From Flavobacterium frigoris (lineage in GTDB: Bacteria; Bacteroidota; Bacteroidia; Flavobacteriales; Flavobacteriaceae): DNA of 64,000 bases. Shown piece after piece: positions 51,728 through 61,300 of this stretch. The notes beneath the pieces are model-generated. The model was not told where the DNA came from. It made no database searches and saw nothing but the letters and a program-made list of their open reading frames with translations. Every line of letters begins with the position of its first letter. Position 1 is the stretch's first letter. The stretch covers positions 1 through 64,000 of the forward strand of contig NZ_FOFZ01000017.1 of assembly GCF_900111075.1 (NCBI RefSeq), given 5' to 3'. The position numbers and the translations under genes are program-made.

Positions 51728-51755
51728 AAGACGAATAACAGGAGTGTTCCTGACA
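51728..51755 (-). promoter_or_regulatory. ECF-type promoter TGTCAGGA-N14-CGTCTT (copy 4)
   Basis: On the minus strand TGTCAGGA (51755-51748) and CGTCTT (51733-51728) are 14 bases apart. This is the same element as at 19163, 21256 and 34465, now in front of another DUF2064 gene outside the island. Confidence 0.72.
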
Positions 51756-52117
51756 ACAAAAATTATTTTTATTATACTTTTTTTGAAACTTTAATTTGGC
51801 TTCACCAAAAATGGCTTCTTCAAAGATACAATCTATATTCTTCTATCTAAGTACGAAAATTATCTCATTATGGTTTTATGTTTTTTAATTTTTTTTGCCA
51901 TAAAGTAGTCTAGCATCAAGCAAAAGCTCGTTTTCTAGGCAAAGTGATATAATTTTATACCTTTGCAGGATGCATAAAACTATTTCATTACACTACTTAA
52001 AAAGTAAATCTTCACACAGCAATCCGTTATTTTGCTTCTTAACTAAAAAGACAATCCCTTCTTAAATTAGTATTTTCTTCTCAAATTAATTCATTTTTTA
52101 ATTACAATAAACATTTT
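51756..52117. other. Divergent intergenic region between the DUF2064 gene and the porin gene
   Basis: Holds the -7 box at 51958-51965 and no convincing gene. A 32-codon frame from 51970 (ATG to TAA at 52065) is present but has no family features. Confidence 0.55.
51958..51965 (+). promoter_or_regulatory. -7 promoter box (TACCTTTG), probably for the porin gene
   Basis: TACCTTTG is a full match to TAnnTTTG. It lies 152 bases before the porin ATG, which implies a long leader. Confidence 0.45.
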
Positions 52118-53281
52118 ATGTTTTCAAAAATTACTTTGATAATTGGCTTTTTGCTATTATCAACCGGAGCTATTTATGCTCAAGACAAACCCGAAGTAAC
52201 CATAGGTGGTGCTTTACGATTCAATTATAATTTATCAACGTGGAAAGAAGGACAAAAAAAACGAGGTGGCGATTTTGGCTATGATGTCTTTCGTATTAAT
52301 GCTAAAGCTAAATACCAAGGAATTAAACTAAATGCAGAATACCGCTTGTATTCAGAAAGTTTTGGAGGCGGAATGCTAAAACAAGGTTGGCTGGCGTATG
52401 ATTTTGACTCTAAAAACGAAATTCAAGTTGGATTAACCCAAGTCCCTTTTGGTATAACTACCTACAATTCCCACAACTGGTTTTTTAGCATTAACTATTA
52501 CATTGGCCTGGAAGACGATCATGATATGGGTGTTAAGTTCACACATACCGATAAAAAATGGAATTACACTTTGGCTTTTTTCAAAAATGCAGAAGAGTTA
52601 AGATTTGGTAGCAACTCTGATATTTCAGATAGTCGTTATTCTTATGATGTTGCTTCTATAGATTTAGATGGTGATGGCGTTTTGGATTTACGCAATAAAG
52701 AAACAAACCAAGTTAATGGAAAGCTTAGCTATACAATAGGAAATGACAGTATTAATCATAAAATAGGCGCCTCAGTACAATATGGCGGACTTTATAACTT
52801 AGATACCCAAGAAATGGGATCGCATTATGCAGCGGCATTGCATTATGAATTAAAGTACAAGCGCTTTGGTGTAAAAGCCCAAGTGTCAACCTACAAAAAA
52901 AGTCCAAAAAACCCTAACGGACAAAACAACGAAATTATAGCGATGACAGCTTATGGTGCTCCATACCTCGTGGCAGCAGCAGGAAATACCTATACTTTAG
53001 GCGTACAATACACAGTACCTGTAAAATGGGGTCCAGTATCAAGCTTACAATTCTATAATGATTATGGATACCTAGAAAAAATAAACGCTGATTTTAAAGA
53101 CTCGGCGATGAATGTTACTGGTGTTTTAGTTTCTGCCGGAAATGTATATACGTATTTTGATATTGCGGCGGGTAAAGACCAACCTTGGCTCGGACCAGTT
53201 TGGAAAAATGCATTGGCAAACGGAACTGCAAATGCCAAATGGGAAGTGCGTTTTAATATGAATATCGGGTACTACTTTTAA
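52118..53281 (+). CDS. Porin-like outer-membrane protein
   Basis: This 387-residue product has a signal peptide (MFSKITLIIGFLLLSTGAIYAQ) and porin-like strands: VTIGGALRFNYNLSTW, GIKLNAEYRLYSESFG, IQVGLTQVPFGITTYN, DDHDMGVKFTHTDKKWNYTL, and a terminal NMNIGYYF with C-terminal Phe. The N-terminal GALRFN, LTQVPFG and DMGVKF pattern is that of phosphate-selective porin O/P-type barrels. The substrate is unknown. It is a monocistronic unit followed by a terminator. Confidence 0.85.
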   Translation: MFSKITLIIGFLLLSTGAIYAQDKPEVTIGGALRFNYNLSTWKEGQKKRGGDFGYDVFRINAKAKYQGIKLNAEYRLYSESFGGGMLKQGWLAYDFDSKNEIQVGLTQVPFGITTYNSHNWFFSINYYIGLEDDHDMGVKFTHTDKKWNYTLAFFKNAEELRFGSNSDISDSRYSYDVASIDLDGDGVLDLRNKETNQVNGKLSYTIGNDSINHKIGASVQYGGLYNLDTQEMGSHYAAALHYELKYKRFGVKAQVSTYKKSPKNPNGQNNEIIAMTAYGAPYLVAAAGNTYTLGVQYTVPVKWGPVSSLQFYNDYGYLEKINADFKDSAMNVTGVLVSAGNVYTYFDIAAGKDQPWLGPVWKNALANGTANAKWEVRFNMNIGYYF

Positions 53282-53336
53282 ACCGTTTTTCTGTATCATA
53301 ACCAATAGGAGATTTTACCTCTTTTATAATCAAAAA

Positions 53337-53373
53337 AAACAGCCTTTAGTTCCATCAGGATTAAAGGCTGTTT
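53337..53373. terminator. Terminator after the porin gene, shared with the GreA/B-like gene
   Basis: aaacagcctttag / ttaaaggctgttt with a loop of about 11 bases and T/A tracts on both sides, between convergent genes. Confidence 0.85.
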
Positions 53374-53453
53374 CTTTTATGTTCCTATTTAAACAAAAAG
53401 GAACGTTAAAAATTCTATCTTATTCAACAAAACAATTCTGTAACGATGACAAG

Positions 53454-53906
53454 TTAATAAACGTCTTCAATGACATAATTAGTTTCATTAAATTGGAATT
53501 TATTTCCTTTTTCTAAACCTCTCATGTTTGCATAAATGGGCGCTTTGGTTGAAATACCAAAGACCGTTTCTCCATCTACTTCCACTCTTTCACTGGATAC
53601 ACCAATAAAAAAAACAAATTGCTCAGTGACAACAACTGCTCCTGGTGCAACAACTGAGTTTTCCTTTTTAACATCCAGTGAATTTAGATAAGCTAATTCT
53701 TCTTGGGCAAAAGCGAGTTCGTCACCAATGGCTTTCAGTAATTCATATTTTCCAGCTCGGCGATCTTCACTCTGACTCGGTGATTCATTCTGGCTGAAGG
53801 TATCGTCATTCATTTCAGCTTCACGCTGTTTAAAATTATCAATCAATTCATGCTGCTTTTGTATACAGGCTTCAAATATTCGGGTTTTAACTATTCTACT
53901 TTTCAT
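53454..53906 (-). CDS. GreA/GreB-like C-terminal domain protein
   Basis: This 150-residue protein has an N-terminal helical segment (FEACIQKQHELIDNFKQREAEM, then KYELLKAIGDELAFAQEELAYLNSL, coiled-coil-like) and a C-terminal beta domain (VVAPGAVVVTEQFVFFIGVS, VFGISTKAPIYANMRGLEKG). This is the GreA/B-type FKBP-like pattern of a transcription-factor relative. Homologues in flavobacteria often carry the misleading name 3-oxoacyl-ACP synthase. There is no ketosynthase motif here. Confidence 0.78.
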   Translation of the reverse strand: MKSRIVKTRIFEACIQKQHELIDNFKQREAEMNDDTFSQNESPSQSEDRRAGKYELLKAIGDELAFAQEELAYLNSLDVKKENSVVAPGAVVVTEQFVFFIGVSSERVEVDGETVFGISTKAPIYANMRGLEKGNKFQFNETNYVIEDVY

Positions 53907-54195
53907 AATATAGGCATCAGTTTAATAAGTCCTAAAGATATACTTTTTATTCTAAAACCTCCATTAGGTTGTGTCCTGGTATACAATTTAAATCAATTTC
54001 GATTTCAAGCGACAATAAATTCGCTAGAAAGCCTCCTTTGTCAAGATTAGCTATTTTCGTGATTTTATCATATTAATCCATATATTCGTAAACACGGAAT
54101 TACATGGGGTAGATATCCTTGCTCTGCATCAGGATACTTCACATTGGGAACAATAATTAACCGCCCCTAAATTCATATACTAATTGTAAAATACC

Positions 54196-55152
54196 ATGAT
54201 AGAATTATATTTAAAGACGAATGAAGTAAAGAAATTTAATTTCATTAGTGAGATTGACACTGATGCTGTCGATCTGTTTAATATTCGGATTATTGATTAT
54301 ACAGACAGTATACTAAGCGAGGTTTCTGAAAAATTTGGAATCGACATATCTATTTTTAAACAAAAAGAGGATATTGAAATAAGTTCCCATTACCTAAAAT
54401 CAAACGATCAATTATCTTTTAATTTTTCAATACCCAAATACAATTCGGAGACCCTTTTTAAAGAAGAAGAAATATTTATTATCATTAAAAACGAATTAGT
54501 ATTTTATTTTTTATCTTCAAACATTGATAACGATTTTTTAAAGCTGACCAAAACAAGATATGATTTCACGAGTATCCATTTTAGCTCTCATTTAGAACAT
54601 TTTGTTTTCCAAATAGGAATAATCTCCGATTATTATGCCGATTTGACCGAGATAATATCCAGGAGAATAAAGCGTTTTTATGAGAATATTTTAAATTCGA
54701 AAGACTATAATGAAAAAGATCTGGATTTAATAATGATACTCAACTTCAATAATCTATTGATTAAAGAATCAATAAGTAATTTCCAAAGAATATTGCATTT
54801 GCTGATACAAAATAAATTTGAACTAAAGACGATAACAACTAAAATCAACCTAGAGCTGGATGATATCGCAGTAATTTCAGACCATATCCAATTTAATTTT
54901 GAAAGGCTTGATGACTTGGAGGATAATATAAACAGTAAAATTGATTTAGAACAAAATAAAATATTTAGAACATTGACAATTATAACCGTATGCATCTCTC
55001 TACCAGCGTTAATTGCAGGAATATATGGAATGAATTTTAAAAATATGCCCGAACTAGAATGGGAATATGGCTATCCAGCAGCAATTGGACTAATGATAAT
55101 TAGTTTCGTAATTGCATTAATCTATTTCAAAAAGAAAAAATGGATCAAATAA
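54196..55152 (+). CDS. CorA-family magnesium/divalent cation transporter
   Basis: This 318-residue protein has a cytosolic N-terminal alpha/beta domain, a long helix (about 155-250) and two C-terminal membrane helices. The GMN signature is IYGMNFKNMPELEWEYGYP, preceded by LTIITVCISLPALIAG, and followed by GLMIISFVIALIYFKKKKW with a basic tail. These define the CorA/MIT superfamily of pentameric channels. Selectivity (Mg2+, Co2+, Ni2+) cannot be read from the sequence. Confidence 0.92.
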   Translation: MIELYLKTNEVKKFNFISEIDTDAVDLFNIRIIDYTDSILSEVSEKFGIDISIFKQKEDIEISSHYLKSNDQLSFNFSIPKYNSETLFKEEEIFIIIKNELVFYFLSSNIDNDFLKLTKTRYDFTSIHFSSHLEHFVFQIGIISDYYADLTEIISRRIKRFYENILNSKDYNEKDLDLIMILNFNNLLIKESISNFQRILHLLIQNKFELKTITTKINLELDDIAVISDHIQFNFERLDDLEDNINSKIDLEQNKIFRTLTIITVCISLPALIAGIYGMNFKNMPELEWEYGYPAAIGLMIISFVIALIYFKKKKWIK

Positions 55153-55240
55153 ATTAAGCAAAAAAAACAGTTAATTCCCATCCATTATTGTGATTTCCCA
55201 AAGCATTGACGGTGTTACTAATCAAATAAACAAAGCAAAT

Positions 55241-56167
55241 ATGAATCTAGATAAAGACTTTACTTTTCAAACTCTTAAACTAAAACCTGACTACGATGGA
55301 GAAGCAATTGCTACGTTAATTTCTTCAAAACACAACCTAGGGAATAGAAAAAGTGTATTGTACTTACATGGTTATAATGACTATTTTTTTCAAACCCATG
55401 TAGCTGAAAAATGCAATGAAAATAATTTTGATTTTTATGCTCTTGATCTTAGGAAATACGGCAGATCCCTTCTGAAACATCAGCACCCCAATTATTGCAA
55501 AGACATTGAAGAATATTTTGAAGAAATATCAATTGCTATACGTGACATTTATACCCTTAATAAAGAACCTATTTCCCTGTTAGGTCATTCCACTGGTGGA
55601 TTAATAGCAAGTAGCTATATGAACAATGGCTCTGAAAGAAGCCATATAAGTGCTCTTATTTTAAATTCACCCTTTCTTGATTTTTATCAATCTAACTTTG
55701 AGAAGTTCATTACTTATTGGGGGTCAAAAACCATTTCCACCCTAGCCCAGTATGCCAAAATTGAAGGAGTACTATCGCCTGTCTATGGACAAAGTTTACA
55801 TAAAGACTATTATGGTGAGTGGGATTATAACCTCGATTGGAAGCCAATAAAAGGATTTCCGACCTATTTTAAATGGGTAATGGCGATAAACATCGCACAA
55901 AAAAAACTAGCACACTCTAACATAAAAGTACCCATTCTAGTTATGCATTCTTCGGCTTCCAAAAAGGGTAATACTTTTTCCGAAGAGGCCATGTCAAGAG
56001 ATACGGTATTGAACATTGAAGACATAAAAAGAGTTGGAGTAACGCTGGGCGATGATGTGACCTTACTGCAAATTGATCATGCGCTGCACGACATCTTTCT
56101 ATCTCCAAAAGCGGTCAGAGAAAACGCTTTTGATACGATGTTTTCCTGGCTAGTAAAAATTAAATAA
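55241..56167 (+). CDS. Alpha/beta hydrolase, serine aminopeptidase/monoacylglycerol-lipase-like
   Basis: From ATG 55241 the product has 308 residues. YLHGYNDYFFQTHVAE gives the oxyanion strand, LLGHSTGGLIASSYM the nucleophile elbow (GHSTGG), and VTLLQIDHALHDIFLSP the catalytic His, with Asp before it. The family (Hydrolase_4) includes monoglyceride lipases. There is no signal peptide. The GTG at 55190 would add 17 residues but lacks support. It follows corA by 88 bases and may be cotranscribed. Confidence 0.82.
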   Translation: MNLDKDFTFQTLKLKPDYDGEAIATLISSKHNLGNRKSVLYLHGYNDYFFQTHVAEKCNENNFDFYALDLRKYGRSLLKHQHPNYCKDIEEYFEEISIAIRDIYTLNKEPISLLGHSTGGLIASSYMNNGSERSHISALILNSPFLDFYQSNFEKFITYWGSKTISTLAQYAKIEGVLSPVYGQSLHKDYYGEWDYNLDWKPIKGFPTYFKWVMAINIAQKKLAHSNIKVPILVMHSSASKKGNTFSEEAMSRDTVLNIEDIKRVGVTLGDDVTLLQIDHALHDIFLSPKAVRENAFDTMFSWLVKIK

Positions 56168-56433
56168 ATAGCAACAATTAAAAATCGAAATAGCAATACG
56201 GGAATTTTTTATAAATAAATCTAATTTTCGGCACCTTATTTTAGAAGCTAAATGAGACACTACTCCATTTAAGTAGTTAAATTAGTCACTATGAAAGTCC
56301 GTTTACTATCCCCTCTTTTTTGTCAATAAAATCTATTATGAGTTCCAATAGCGATAAAGATAAGCCGAATTAAATTAATCAATTTACAAGTCTAAAAAAA
56401 TTGAATACAACCTCCGTATACAATTAAAATAAA
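56168..56433. other. Convergent intergenic region, no gene seen
   Basis: AT-rich sequence with stops in all frames between the hydrolase gene and the terminator of the M28 peptidase gene. Nothing recognisable. Confidence 0.5.
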
Positions 56434-56496
56434 AACCATTTAGAGATTAAGACTCATTAAGTTTATATGCTTAATTTTCTTAATCTCTAAATGGTT
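56434..56496 (-). terminator. Strong terminator of the M28 peptidase gene
   Basis: A perfect 19-bp inverted repeat, aaccatttagagattaaga (56434-56452) with its complement at 56478-56496, is extended by an inner attaag/cttaat pair. On the minus strand it is followed by a T-rich run. Confidence 0.85.
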
Positions 56497-56540
56497 CAAA
56501 AAAAGAGGTTACAATTTAATACAACCTTTCAAAAAAATGT

Positions 56541-57845
56541 TTATTTCAACTTCGCAGTATCCACTCTAGTTGGCGTGTCTTTTCCGCTGATGATCGTTGA
56601 CGAACTAATCGCGATCGCTTTAATGATTTCGGTCATATTATTCATGTCTAAAGTCTCAATTTCATCACTTGCTTTGTGATAATTAGGTTCATTATCCATT
56701 TTTGAAGTCGAAATTGTATGCGCAGGAACACCTAATTTTGCTAGAGTAGCGTTATCAGAGCGATAAAAAAGCTGTTGCTCTGGATAAGGATCAGCATAAA
56801 ATTTAAAGGCAGAACCTTCTAAGTTCTTCTGAAGTATTTCACCCATATTTGATTTATCAAAACCAGTAATATAAGCTGAATTCTTTCCCCATTTCGATTC
56901 TGTTCCTATCATTTCTAGGTTAAACATCGCTATCACTTGCGCTGGGTCTAGTTGTTTCGAAAAATATTTCGCACCATATCCACCTAATTCTTCGGCTACA
57001 AAAGCTGTGAAAATGATCGAACGCTCGTTAGTATCCATTTTCTTAAAATAGTCGGCCAGCAAGATTACAGCGGTCGTTCCCGCAGCATCATCATTGGCCC
57101 CATTATAAATAGAATCTTTTGCATCATGCGGCATTCCTTCCCCTGGAGACCCTACACCAAGATGATCGTAATGCCCTGAAAACACTACATATTCATTCGG
57201 TTTGCTTTTCCCTTTCAAAACCCCAACGACATTATTTAATTTATTAGTTGTAATGGTATGGGTCGCTTCAATCGAAAAATGGGTCGCCTCAGCAGGGCCA
57301 AAAACAAATACTACCGTATTCTTCCCAGGAGTTGCCGCCATCATTGGCATATGAAGCATGTTCTGAATCGCTTTTTTAAACGAATTATCAACAAGAACCA
57401 GCAGGTTTTTATCGCTTTGGTAATACTCATAAAACTTAGGGCCAAAAGCATCTCCAGCTCTAATATTCACCACCGCAATAGGACTATTCTCTGTAAAAGA
57501 AACTTGAGGTTGGTATGAAAACGAAAGCATCGAACCCGCATCAATCACTTTGCCGTCAATCGTTACTTCCAGACTTTTCCTTTTAGACTCCGTCATTGCA
57601 AATTCCTGCTTGTAATCTTTCGCGCCGTCAAAGGTTTGTAAACCTATTTTCTTGAACTGCGACTCAATATACGCCGAAGCCTTATCGATACCTGGAGTAA
57701 AAGCCCTGCGCCCTTGCATATCATCAGCCGCAAGTACTTTTTCGATCTCTGTTACCTTGCTTACCGTAATCAATTTATCAATAGACTGCGCCTGAACTAG
57801 CAAACCAGAACAAAGCACCAAACCAGTTAAAACAATTTTTTTCAT
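56541..57845 (-). CDS. M28-family zinc aminopeptidase, exported
   Basis: This 434-residue protein has a signal peptide (MKKIVLTGLVLCSGLLVQAQ). The two-zinc site of M28 is in FSGHYDHLGVG (His), NGANDDAAGTTAV (bridging Asp), and FVAEELGGYGAKYF (Glu), with later His from VPAHTIST. A PA-like insert lies before the catalytic domain (about 130-210). It removes N-terminal amino acids from peptides in the envelope or outside. It borders the accessory region with the SIR2-Argonaute gene. Confidence 0.93.
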   Translation of the reverse strand: MKKIVLTGLVLCSGLLVQAQSIDKLITVSKVTEIEKVLAADDMQGRRAFTPGIDKASAYIESQFKKIGLQTFDGAKDYKQEFAMTESKRKSLEVTIDGKVIDAGSMLSFSYQPQVSFTENSPIAVVNIRAGDAFGPKFYEYYQSDKNLLVLVDNSFKKAIQNMLHMPMMAATPGKNTVVFVFGPAEATHFSIEATHTITTNKLNNVVGVLKGKSKPNEYVVFSGHYDHLGVGSPGEGMPHDAKDSIYNGANDDAAGTTAVILLADYFKKMDTNERSIIFTAFVAEELGGYGAKYFSKQLDPAQVIAMFNLEMIGTESKWGKNSAYITGFDKSNMGEILQKNLEGSAFKFYADPYPEQQLFYRSDNATLAKLGVPAHTISTSKMDNEPNYHKASDEIETLDMNNMTEIIKAIAISSSTIISGKDTPTRVDTAKLK

Positions 57846-58027
57846 AGCTATATTTTAAATAAGTAATAATCAATTTCTAATAAGAGTGTAAAAACACAAA
57901 TGTGTTACAGTAAATCTAATAAAATCACTAACATAAACGCATTGCGGTTCATTAGCCTCTAATGAAAAAATTTAATAGTCTGTTTTATTTTTAGGAGCAG
58001 GACAACAATCGTTTTCAAGAACTTCCC
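57846..58027. other. Left flank of the SIR2-Argonaute region
   Basis: AT-rich intergenic bases with no gene, leading into a dispersed repeat copy. Confidence 0.4.
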
Positions 58028-58119
58028 CTCCTGCTGTCCGCTGTATTCCCGAATAATAAAAACTACGGCTAAAAAGCCTTGTTTTATTAAATCGGGAGAT
58101 GCCGCTCCCATCAGGGCTA
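58028..58119 (-). repeat. Dispersed repeat family 2, copy 3
   Basis: Shares the core aaaaactacggctaaaaagc...cttgtttta and aaatcgggagat with copy 2. Ends are ctcctgctgtccgct and gctcccatcagggcta. It faces the SIR2-Argonaute gene from the left, inverted relative to the copy at 61749. Confidence 0.72.
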
Positions 58120-58357
58120 CTAATCACGGGTAATTTTCATAATAACGGTATTACGAATTGTCATTACCACGAACAGCCTGTCCCGATTTTTTGGGAAAGC
58201 AATCTCACAAAGCATATTCGCGACAAAACTTAAGCCTTATATTTCTTTAGTTTGAAGTTACATTTTTTATGGGACAGCTTCGTTCCTCGCAGTGACTTTT
58301 ATGCTAGTGCTTAACTATACACGAAAGGATTCGTACGGAAGCGCGGGGGATTTTTTT
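58120..58357. other. Intergenic region downstream of the SIR2-Argonaute gene
   Basis: Contains scraps related to repeat family 1 (gcttcgttcctcgcagtgac at about 58270, and aaagcaatctcacaaag). No gene is seen. Confidence 0.5.
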
Positions 58358-61300
58358 TTAAATAAACAATCTATAATCATAAGTTCTTCCCTCAAATCTA
58401 GACAGTAATTTTCCAATTCTCGCTATTTTATTTGATGAATCAATAGTTGAAGGTAGTTTTGAATATAAATCCAATGAGTTCCAATTCATTTTTGTTAAGC
58501 CTAAAATTTCTGTTGAAATTAAATCAATATCTGATTCTCCATAATGTTTAGTTATTTTAACTGGAGCAGGAATACTTCTACCACCTAAGTAAAATTTATA
58601 ATTCGGTTGTCGAACAGAAGGCACGATCCCGTGAGTCCACAATAAGGCAGTGTGTTTATTTGTTACGATACAAGTTCCTCTTGAAATAGGAAATTTATCT
58701 ACTTGTAATTCGTTATTATATACGCTCATTGCTACAAAACGTGCATCAGTCTCAAAACTGATTTCAATAAGGTCTATTTTTTTAATTCCAGCCTGATGTA
58801 AACTAGCTTTAATACCGTCTATTTCATCTTGTGTAAATTTTGTTCTTTTATGAATAACTACTCTTTCAGGAAGTTTATTTAATGATTCGTAAAAAAGTGT
58901 TCTAATCGAAACTCCAAATTCAAAGGAGTCTTTAAATGATAAATACGGATTGTTTTGTTTATCTAAAATATAATTATCAATTTTCGATAATTTGTATTTT
59001 AATCCTTGTCCATTAGAGTCATAAATGTGACTACAACCGATTACAATTTCTGATTTATCTTTTATTTTAGAAATACTATACCCAATTCCAGCATATGCTG
59101 TGTTTTTTTCCTGATTATTTAAAATCCAAGGAGTCCTTAAAGATTTCACATAAAATGATAGTGATAACCACCAATTAATTTGACAAGTTAAATTGTCTTC
59201 TAATGTTTTCTCCCTAATTAATTGTGTCGCAATTCCTTTTGAAGCAGCAAATGCTTTTACATAATCGTGTAAGTCAAAACTTTCTTCTTTGTTTACAAAA
59301 CTTTCAAAATTTTGCCATTCGTTTGGAATAAAAATAACGATTGTACTTTGACTTTTGGTATTGGCTATTTGTTCAATTTTTGAAGTTATAAGTCTAGCAA
59401 GTTTAATTGCATTTTCGTGCGCTTCAAGCCCATTATCACCTTTAAAATCAATATCCAGCCAACTCCCATCATTTTCAAAGTATGGAATGTTTAAGGGAAT
59501 ATTATAAATTGATGAAAAGCCTGGGTAATCTATTAAGTAATCAGGGTTTATGTTGTCAGTTGAGTGTTTTGTTTGTAATTGGGAAAGAAAGGCATAAAAC
59601 TTATTTGAATATTTTCCTCCACAAATAACAGATAAGTTTATTTCATTAGATAAGATTACTCCGTTTAGATTAACATCATAAGGACGATTATTTACTAAAC
59701 CTCTCATTGGATGGTAATCTTTGAATTCCATATCTGATGAAATGTTACGAAAAACAAGTTGTGGTTCTAAAAATTGGACACCCTTAAATTGAGTTTGTCT
59801 ATTATCGTATTCTTTTGGTGTGTAACCTTTAAATTTAGAGTCTAGAACATTTATTTCTCCAAAAGCTGTACTTGAAGATATTTGAAATTCAAGACCGCTA
59901 CCAGATTGAAGAGGATATTCAAATTTTATTCTAGGTTTATTAAATAAAAGCTTCCTCCAGTTTTCTAATATTTCGTCATATTTATCGTTATATAATTTCT
60001 CTAAGTTGTATTTACTAATAGTTAGCTTTTCTGTTTTTGAAATTTCTTGGTCACAGGTTAAATTTATTGTTGGTGTAAAAGTTAAGTAACCAAAGCTTTT
60101 GTTTTTATCAAAGTAAAATGAAAGATATAGTGCCTTATGAATTTTGATGCTTTTGTATTCACTTTCATTGGAAGTCAACCATATTTTATTTTTATTATTG
60201 GTAGAAATTCTTTTGTCATTGGCAAAATGTTTCAAAATTGCTTGCAACATTAAAGATTTGAAGGCTGATACATTTTCGACATCAAACTTACTTATTGATT
60301 CTCTTTTAACATCACTTTTTAAAAGACCATTAAATGCATTTGAAATATCGGTTAGTGTTCCTATAGCAAGTACTTTTCTTTTAAAAGGGACTGCACAGAT
60401 GTTATTTGTTTGACAAATAGTTTTTAAAAAACTCCAAGGTTTTTCATTCTTATAGTCAATTTCAAATTGAAATACCTCTTTTGGGAAAACAACAGGGTGT
60501 AAATTACTTTTAATATATTTTCCTGTATTTGAAAAATTTAAATGAAATTCAGTTTTTAAATACTCTTCATTTTCAGAGCTTTCAAGTGCGTTTTGAATTT
60601 CTTTTGAAAGAGAAGCATTATCCTCAAATGCTGATTTAGCTAAATGAATTATAGTCTTATCAAATCCGTCTGTTGTTACGTAATGGGCTTCTCTTCCAGA
60701 ATCTCGAACAATACTAAGCAATTTAGCTACTTCGTCCGATATTTCACTTCCATAACCACACCAATACAATCTTCCAGCACCTATTCGAGTGAAAGCCTTT
60801 GTTATTGCGTCCATTAAAGATGTATCTCTTCCGCTATAGCCAATAATTATCAAGTTTTTATCTAGATGATAATTAGATAGATTTTCAATAAACACTTCAT
60901 TTTGAGAATCTAACTCTTCTATTGTGTTTTTTAATGAACTGAATTTATAATCACCATGAAGAGCGATTGCAAGAAGTTCCTTGTTGCTTTGATTTCGATA
61001 GATTCTATCTACATTATCTAGATTTATTTCTATTGGTGTCAGTTTGTTCTGATGAGCTGAACGAACAATAAGTCCGTCAAAATTTGTAGTCCAAACAGAT
61101 TTGATAATATTATGCTCTGAAAGTAAACATAATAGTCTATAACCAATATAAGGCTCTTTATTTTCTATTAGACTTAAAAAATATTTTCTTCTATCATCAC
61201 TAATTGGATATGCCTTTTCTGCATAAAAAGAATATTCTTCATTAGAGTCTAATTCAGGATATTCTCCTTGACTATCCAGCCATTTTTGTATACTTTTTCT

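Noticed and set aside
51970..52065. A 31-residue leader peptide gene before the porin
   Set aside because: It follows a promoter box but has no recognisable composition, attenuator or conserved feature.
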